NCBI RefSeq assembly: GCF_008831285.2 | Contig: NC_045141.1 | Span: 4,357,224 to 4,421,223 of the forward strand | Direction of reading: 5' to 3' | Source: Nymphaea colorata | Lineage: Eukaryota > Streptophyta > Magnoliopsida > Nymphaeales > Nymphaeaceae | DNA: 64,000 bases | In this document: positions 56,585 to 64,000 of the stretch, piece by piece | Layout: each line of letters starts with the position of its first letter | How positions within the stretch are numbered: the stretch's first letter is position 1 | Notes under the pieces: model-generated | What the model saw: only the letters and a program-made list of their open reading frames with translations | Databases searched by the model: none | What the model was told of the DNA's origin: nothing | Program-made: the position numbers and the translations under genes

Positions 56585-58078
56585 CTTTTGAACGGTATTC
56601 TTCCTGCCTCTATTGGAAACTTGACAACTACCTTGTCGAAACTTGTCCTTTCCTCTAGTCAGATTGAAGGTACTATCCCATTAGCCCTAGCCAACTTGAC
56701 CAAGTTAATTGACTTAGATTTGAGTTCCAACAAAATAAAAGGGCTCATTCCTCCAAATATAGGACAGATGCACAGCTTACAGGTGTTGCTTCTCGACAAC
56801 AATGCATTAGAAGGCTCAATCCCATTATCAATCTACCAGTTGGTCCACATGTACGCTTTTGATATTAGACACAACATGCTAACTGGGTCATTTGAAGCTC
56901 TATAAAACACTACCACCTGATCTTTGTGAGTTGAAGGACTTGTGGGAGCTATACTTGCGGGACAACTCCTTCACTGGACACTTGCCTTTGGGTCTTGGGA
57001 ATTTTGCCATGATGATCAACATGGATATGTCTGCAATCAAGCTGAGTGGGGAGTTGCCTGCATCATTATCAAAGGTCCAAATGCTAGAGTATTTGAATTT
57101 CTCTTGGAACACAATTGATGGTCACATTCCTGAACAACTTGATAACATGCTAAACCTTGACATTATTGACCTTTCCCATAACAAGCTTTCCGGAGAGATA
57201 CCAAAATCATTGGAGAAACTTCAACACATCCAGGCCTTGGACTTGTCCTTCAATCTGAGATTCAAGTGATGGAAAGTTTGCAAACCTTTCTGTCGAGTCG
57301 TTCCTAGGGAACTATGCACTATCTGGAGCTCCCAAATTCAATGTCCCATTGTGCTTAGACAAAACAGAGAGGCAAAGTAAGAGCAATGAGGCTAGAGTCA
57401 TCGCCGCTTGCGCAATTGGAGGCTCAACACTTTTGGTCATTGTTTGCACACTCATTGGTATCTCGTGCTATAGAAAGTGGGGGTTGTCAAAGTGTCCTGA
57501 CAACATTGAAAGATTATGAGTTACACTCCCAGTGATGTCTTACAGAGAGATATCTCATGCAACAAGCAATTTCAGTGATGCAAACTTTCTTGGGAGTGGA
57601 AGCTTTGGTTTAGTGTACAAAAGAATTCTAGCAGATGGAACAATAGTGGCTGTTAAGGTCCTTAATTTGTCATTTGAGGGAGCATCTAAAAGTTTTGACA
57701 TTGAATGCACTATGTTGCGCCAAATCAGGCACCGAAACCTTGTTAAAGTCATTGTGTCTTGCTGTAATGAAGATTTCAAGGCTTTAGTTCTCTAATACAT
57801 GCCCCTTGGGAGCCTGGAAGTCTTTCTACATTCGGGTGCCCATCACTTGAATCTCTTCCAAAGATTGGATATCATGATTGATGTCGCTTGTGCTTTAGAG
57901 TATCTTCACCATGGTTACTCAGAGATGATACTTCATTGTGATCTGAAGTCACGTAATGTACTTCTGGATGAAAGCATGACTGCATACATTGGTGATTTTG
58001 GCAACGCAAAGTTTATAGTTGGTCACAAGTCATCAACTCTTACCACCACCCTTGGAACCATGGGATACATTTCACCTA

Positions 58079-59186
58079 GTACTATCTCTTAATTTTATAA
58101 ATTTTGTCTCTCTCGATGTGCGAGTATGTGTGTGTACAGTCTTTCTCTTCAATAATGCTCTGTTGGAGAGATTGAGAAAGGGAGGGGGGGAGTGTATGGG
58201 AGGGGCCCAAGAGGAGGTGAGGTGAAATAAAGAGAGATAGGGAGAGTGAGTGGTTTTGCCAGTTCTGGTGGGCTGTTTTCTCTCTTTTTTCATTTCTCTC
58301 TCCCCATATATATATATACCAATATAATCTTAAGTTTAAGAATAGATTAACACAAAATATATATTAAGTTGATCATTTTGGGGCTTTAATAGTGTTTTAT
58401 AATTAGCAAAAATGAATGGCTATCATAGCATCAATATTTTGATAATAGACAAATCAACCTTTTTCATAAAAACAACTTGATTCAAAGCATGTTTTTATAT
58501 CAAAATTGTTTTTATAAATATATTAGGATATAAATATTTTATTTAAAATATGTTTTAAGCAAAAATGTTAAAGTGTCTGGTTTTTACCAATTTTTTTTTC
58601 TCTCTCTCTATCCCCTATATATATATATTCCCTGACTTATGTGGTCCAGGTAATTATACTCTTTCCTGTGTGTGTGTGTGTATGATTCACAATAAAATAT
58701 CAATAAATATATTAATTGATGTGCAAACACCCATGATCCATCTAATCATCATAATTTGGTAAGTTCACACATAAAGACATGCACAAGCGGTTCCTAGTTC
58801 AATAATGTAGAGGTCATTGATTAACTATTTTTTGACGGCCTATTTGTTGTTCATATGGCTTGTGGTGTTGCATACTAGTTTTTGCATTCTTTTGTGCTCA
58901 TGTACACAAATATGTGTTGGTGACATGTTTTCAACAAGCAATAGTCTTCAATTGATCTTCTTTCTTTAACATAAGCTGTAATTTTTGTTCCTTTCTTGTA
59001 TTAAAAATCCCTAATCACAGGTACCTGTCTACCTGTCTATCGAATGGCTTAAGATTGGCTGACAGCTGACACTATTAAATAATTCACACAATTTGTGAGA
59101 TGTTTAGGAGAACGTGGAGATCTATCACCGGAGAGTTGAAAGCAACACCATACAATTAATGAACCTCAACAAACCTCACAGGCTCC

Positions 59187-59234
<48 letters not shown>

Positions 59235-59238
59235 CTCC

Positions 59239-59289
<51 letters not shown>

Positions 59290-59558
59290 GTATCCATATA
59301 TATATATATATATGGATACATGTTTCATTTCTTTTAAGGGTACTTGAACATTATATATATTGGACTTCTGTTCTATACAATAATATTGTATTCTTTTTAG
59401 ATGCGTATGAGAATGCAAAATGAGAAAGGCAGGATTGGAGGTTCAATTGATCTTAAATCCATTAGGGAGCAATCAATACTATTGTGTCGTGCATAAGCAT
59501 TATCCAATTATTTTGGGGCTCTCTAATCATGTTTAATATTGTTGAATGGTTGAATTAG
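58079..59558 (+). other. Intron of kinase pseudogene (right arm)
   Basis: Donor GT at 58079 after GYISP, acceptor AG at 59557-59558 before FGMAGK. The phase and position fit the intron of LRR-XII kinases. The base before the donor is A, where G is expected. It contains TA and GT microsatellites. Confidence 0.75.
59190..59316. repeat. Duplicated (TA)n microsatellite
   Basis: Two long TA tracts, each preceded by GGCTCCACAATATAT. The left arm has only one such flank (18690-18700 in reverse complement), so this arm gained a duplication of flank plus tract. Confidence 0.95.
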
Positions 59559-59905
59559 AATTTGGGATGGCTGGAAAGGTGTCAACCAAAGCTGATGTCT
59601 ACAGCTACGGAATTCTCCTCCTTGATGTGTTTACAGGAAGAAAGCCTACTGATGAACAGTTTGACAGGGATTTTAGTTTGAGGCAATGGGTGGCTGAAGC
59701 ATTTCCTGTTGCAATCTCAGATGTCATTGACAGCCATCTTTTGAATGAAAGCAATACTACTCCAAGTGAAAGATCAGTTGCTATGAATGATCTGCTGGTG
59801 GTGATCATGGAGATAGGCCTGTCTTATTCAAGGGTGTATCCAAATGAGAGAATGGACATGAAGGAAGTAGTTGTAGGGCTGAGAAGGATTCAAATATATC
59901 CATAG

Positions 59906-60811
59906 ATACAATGAGATTTAATTCTAGGGCATGACCAGCCATTGGCTAAAATAGTCGGATGTGGAACTGTAGTTTGATTGCTTTCATTGAGAGCTCTCAC
60001 TTTTATTGCTCAATTACAGTTGCATATAGGATTTAATAAAGATATGATTAATATGCTTGTGTGCTCTATTCCTAGGACATTTGGGTGACCAATCTTGTAG
60101 AACAACTCACACATTTACAATGCAAGTTATGTGAAAGAGGCTTGGAACTTTGTCCCTTATTGCATATGTTTGTGCCTTATTGTAAGTCAGGACACCTCAA
60201 TAACCATAGTTCACATAAATCCTTTCAATTTTCTAAAATTTTGGTGTACTATATGCTCACCACAATTTGTCAAACCTACCAAAAACTGCACAACAAGAAG
60301 AATGAATGAAAATGAACAATGCCAGGAAGTTATGGACTGAAGTCCAATTTTATCAAAAGACACTCTTGAATGAGGAGGATGATAATTATATGCTGTGAGC
60401 AACATTGTGTTATTGGAGCATGTTATGTGTAATGGCCCTCTAACAAAGGACCATGTGTTATAGACTAAAAATGATCAAAAAGATGAAAATGACCCTGTTA
60501 GTTAAATAGAAGACCCCTCCCCCTACAAGTAAAAGTGGAACTTGGAAAATCTTCATTCTATTTCCTAGGAAGTGAATCCACCAATGTCAAGACGAAGCAT
60601 GGTGTTATATCAAAGAAAGTAATAACTTCAATCTTTTTAAGCATACAAAAATGCATGAAGCCAAACCCATGAACATGCTGATGGTCACTTTCATAAAATT
60701 ATTTGCCGGTAACAGTTCAAAGTTCAAAGATGCTACTTTATATTGAAGTATTGTGGGAGCATTGGAATATGTGTCCCTCACCCAGCTTGATATTGCCTCT
60801 TCTGCAAATTC
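59906..60811. other. Spacer between kinase pseudogene and solo LTR (right arm)
   Basis: Counterpart of 17116-18023 in reverse complement. No gene recognised. Confidence 0.6.
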
Positions 60812-61293
60812 TGTTTGCATCCCAAAATTTATTTGAGTTATGTTTTTGGAGTGTATTAAAAAACGTAAATAGAAAAAAAAAGAACTAGACCGTCATTATG
60901 AGGCTTGGCCATTCCCGACACCTTTATCATGGGTAACTAATCTTAAAGCTATGTTCATTCTCCATGCGTTTCATATTTACCCAAACGTTAGCTTCAACCT
61001 ATTTGTGGTGTGGTATTTGGTAAAGAAGTTAAAAACTTTATAAAGCGAAGGAAGGAAATTCTTTTTAAAGGAAAGTATATCATAAATCGAAAAAGTTAGA
61101 GAGGCTGACATAAAAAATTTTAAGAGATAAAATATAGGCAGAAAAAAACTAGTAAAAGAGCAAGAGATTTTAAGAGAAAATTAAGAGAGAGATAAAGATT
61201 TATAGGTGGGTGGAAAGAAATAAAGAGAAAAACTAGTAGAACATAAAGAGATTTTAAGAGAAAAACTAGTAGAAGAGCAAGAGATTTTAAGAG

Positions 61294-61339
<46 letters not shown>

Positions 61340-63730
61340 TAACATTTTTGAGTGACTAGTAGAAGAGCAAGGGTGTTTAAGTGGAAAGTGTGTGCTCAGA
61401 GGGAAAGGGAGATAGATAAAGATTTTGAAAAGAAAGAAAAGAAATAAAGAGAGAAAAACTAGTAGAATGGCAAACGATTTTAACAAAAAATGAAAGCGAG
61501 AGAGATGTAAAGATTTTTAAGGGACAGAAAAGAAATAGAGAAAGGAAAATCTGTAAAGAGAGATTTTAAGAGAATAATCAAAGAGATATAAAGATTCTAA
61601 GAGAAGAAAAAGAAAAATTAAGGAAGTGCGAATAAAAGAAGGAAGAAAAATGATATAATAACGTTATATTTTAACCCGTTTTTTTCTTTTATATAGAAAT
61701 TAAGATTAAGGAGATAATTTTGAAAATTTTCAACTTCAATATTTTTATGTAGGCAGGAGAGGAACTTGGGCTCATGGATGGAGGACCTATTTTTAAAATT
61801 TCTTAATATAAGTTGTATATATATATAGACAAAATTAAAAATATTTCATTTACTCTTATGTATTGCAAAAAAGTATGCCTTTCCCACCATTGGGTGCAGG
61901 AGAAAGAGACTAAACTATAAAAGAAACAAACAACTATCGTTGAAGAAGGCTTCTCTTGCGCTTCAATCCCGTTAGGAAGACACTCTTTTAAAGGTGGATC
62001 ACTCTTTTAAGACTACTAATAGAACGATTAATAGGTATCTTATCAATAGAATGAGGATTTGAAAGATGTGAAAACTAACCGTAGTGATAATACTAAAATG
62101 CATTTAACATCTCCGTATTCATAGTGTTTTTCTTGAGTTGGACAATCCTCAACCTAAAAAATTAATGTAAAAGAAAAAAAAAATCCCACCTCAAGCTCTC
62201 ATCCTCATCGTTCATCCATCTATCAATAGAACAATCAATTAGCCATACATGCACATTATCTATTCATAGAGATGTAAATGGAAGGAAGAAGGGAATAGCA
62301 AGAGAAAATGAGACTACATGCCTCGAGATGGTATAGTTCAAGAAGAGATGAGAACTCTGACTTGTTGAAGAAGCTTTCCAAGGGTGTCCCACGTGCTCTC
62401 CTTTCCACTGGTTGAAGATGAAGGTTGGAAAAGAAGGAGAATCCTAAGGTTGAAGATAAAGAAGCATTGAAAGAGCGAGAGAAGAATAGATGAAGGAAGA
62501 GAGATAAAAAGGACTTCCAAGATCCTAGTTAGAGGGCTCAAGGAGTTCCTCAAAGGTTAGCTTATACCCAAGGATCAAGTTCCTCAAAGGTTAGCTTATA
62601 AAAATAAATAAAGCCAAAATTCAACATTTGAAAGAGTTTAAATTTCTCAAGATTTTTTATGAATTTTTCATTTTTTGAATTACTTTTATTTTGTTTTATA
62701 GGTTTTGACTTGTGGAGATTAGCCCTTGGCCCATGCAAACACCCTATGCCAGAGCACTTAGTAGCACACCAAGAGCTCTACGCAGTGCACCAAGCACTGC
62801 CAAAATTTGTTGCTTCCCCAAGTAGGTCCCGCCCTAAAAATAAAAGTTTAGCAACAAAAATATGTAATACTTTTAAGAGGTAAAATATTCCTTTTATAAA
62901 ATGGGTCTAGCAACATTTTTTATGATTCCAGGTTTGTTTTCGATCCGGAAGTAATTCCTTGAATGGGAGGGTCCCAGATCGATGACAAAAGTTGGATCAT
63001 GGATTAGATAGGTGCAAGGCTTGAAATATGCATTGTACATCCTATTTGGATTTTACGAAGCTGAGTCAAATTGAAAAGCAAGGGCGAGCTTGCGAATGAC
63101 GTTGGGAATTGATTCTTGAGCTCCATTACAAACATTTGAGTTTGAATTTTTTTTTTTATCGAGATTTTTGGTTCTTTTATCTAATCTAGATTTGTGGGTG
63201 ATTTTCTGAATCTATTTTCCTATTTTAGGCTTGACTTTGATTCTCGAGTCTATATGAGTTTTTAACCTTCTTTTTGGATCTAGAGCAGGATTTTGGATCT
63301 GGGACATGGATTTGGATTTGGGTCTAGATCTAAGATTCAACTTGGGATCTAAAATTTTGAATTTGGATCTGAGGCTTTGTTTTAGATTTAGAGTTCAATT
63401 TTAGATCCAGATTGGGATCTAGGGATCTATTTTTTATCGAAAGTTGGGATTTGGATCCAGAACTGGACCTAAGGCTTGGTTTTTGGATCTTGACTTGGGA
63501 TTGGGTATAGATCTAGATTTGACATGAATTATCATATTAGATTGGTGTAGGGCTTTGGTTGGATGTTTAGATTTACATTCAGATGAGTTCCAAAATATAG
63601 TTGATAACCAAATTAGAGGGTAATTGGATCAGAACTGCGATAAATTGAAGTATTTGGGACCCAAAATTGTTGAAAATAATTGTGAAAATGCTAGATTTAT
63701 ATGAAACTTGGAAATTTGGGGGTAATTACA
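60812..63730 (-). mobile_element. Old solo LTR, right-arm copy
   Basis: Reverse-complement counterpart of 14250-17115. On the minus strand it starts TGTAATTACCCCC at 63730 and ends GATGCAAACA at 60812. Small indels and a change just outside the end (GAATTTGC instead of ACCTTATTTGC) separate it from the left copy. Confidence 0.85.
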
Positions 63731-64000
63731 AGGTTCAGCTAATTTATTTAGGATCCTATGGAATCTCAATGGGGAGCTGTCAAGGGAATATTAAGATTCT
63801 TGAAAGCTACCATTTATTATGGTGTAATCTTCAAAGTTCAAACCATAGTCACAAATAATGTCTCGTAGTTTTACACGGTAAGGCTTTTCTCTAGTATAAT
63901 ACGGCGAGCTTAAAAAAATGAAAAATATGGTAACTTATTAAAAACTTTAAAAAACTACAAATGAAAGAAAATAAAATAAGTGTGAAACTAATAACACAAA
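63731..64000. other. Flank of solo LTR, inside the right arm
   Basis: Matches 13981-14249 in reverse complement to the last base of the window. The duplication therefore continues outside. Confidence 0.8.

Larger units (their letters stand above)
39848..59905 (+). pseudogene. LRR-XII receptor-like kinase pseudogene, right-arm copy, split by a retrotransposon
   Basis: From ATG 39848 or 39875 come a signal peptide (MATTSRSPQPLVFLLCFSSF), the N-terminal LRR cap (LLSFKHLI, then WNSNISFCDWNRVSCSRG), and LRRs to 40954. Then lies the 15.6-kb element. LRRs resume at 56580 and run to 57260, followed by a membrane segment (57400-57470), kinase N-lobe (57530-57790), catalytic loop HCDLKSRNVLLD (57935-57970), DFG, an intron and the last kinase exon (59559-59905). 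HCD instead of HRD marks a non-RD kinase, as in Xa21/FLS2/EFR-type pattern receptors. Disabling changes are a stop after FEAL (56903), a frame break at 57267, a TGA after NIERL (57518), a TAA replacing Gln before YMPLGSLE (57793), and the insertion. The first three are shared with the left arm. The stop at 59903 appears to be the original one. Confidence 0.93.
40477..64000. repeat. Right arm of large inverted duplication
   Basis: Pairs with 13981-21762 in reverse complement. After subtracting the retrotransposon and one target duplicate (15,630 bp) the arm is 7,894 bp against 7,782 bp on the left, the difference being small indels and microsatellite length. It continues beyond the window. Confidence 0.95.

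Noticed and set aside
39848-59905. A functional immune receptor spliced around the retrotransposon
   Set aside because: At least four in-frame stops or frame breaks lie outside the element, three of them shared with the other arm.

Overview
This is nuclear DNA of a flowering plant. The evidence is decayed cysteine-rich and LRR receptor kinases with plant-type introns, A-type cytochrome P450 fragments, a plant LINE with a DUF4283-type ORF1, and Ty3/gypsy elements of the Tat/Ogre type. The sequence is AT-rich and dominated by repeats. No host gene is clearly intact, so the species cannot be named. A run of exactly 100 N (21763-21862) shows that the window crosses a scaffold join.

Layout. 1-5 kb: a P450 C-terminal fragment (minus strand) and a decayed relative of the large retrotransposon described below. 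5-12.2 kb: a cysteine-rich receptor-like kinase (CRK) pseudogene on the minus strand, then a second P450 scrap. 13,981-21,762: left arm of a large inverted duplication, carrying an old solo LTR and an LRR-XII receptor kinase pseudogene on the minus strand; this arm ends at the N gap. 21,863-39,800: spacer with a 3'-truncated LINE, two ~2 kb direct repeats, dispersed short repeats and microsatellites. 39,848-64,000: right arm with the same kinase pseudogene on the plus strand and the same solo LTR, running off the window end.

The right-arm kinase is split by a 15.6-kb LTR retrotransposon (40,955-56,579). It has 3.25-kb LTRs, a clean 5-bp target duplication (ATAAC), a primer-binding site, a polypurine tract, a separate plant-mobile-domain ORF, a gag-protease ORF ending in a G-patch-like motif, RT with two RNase H domains, and an integrase displaced into another frame at a run of six G. 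The left arm keeps the exact empty site. Between integrase and 3' LTR lies a seven-unit tandem array of hairpins whose stems change on both sides together.

Order of events read from the sequence: the kinase gene was already disabled and the solo LTR already present (both arms share them); the two arms then separated and gained private changes; the large element entered the right-arm version last, since its LTRs differ at only about two dozen positions by eye. Whether the arms are a true inverted duplication or two haplotypes joined head to head at the N gap is the main open question.
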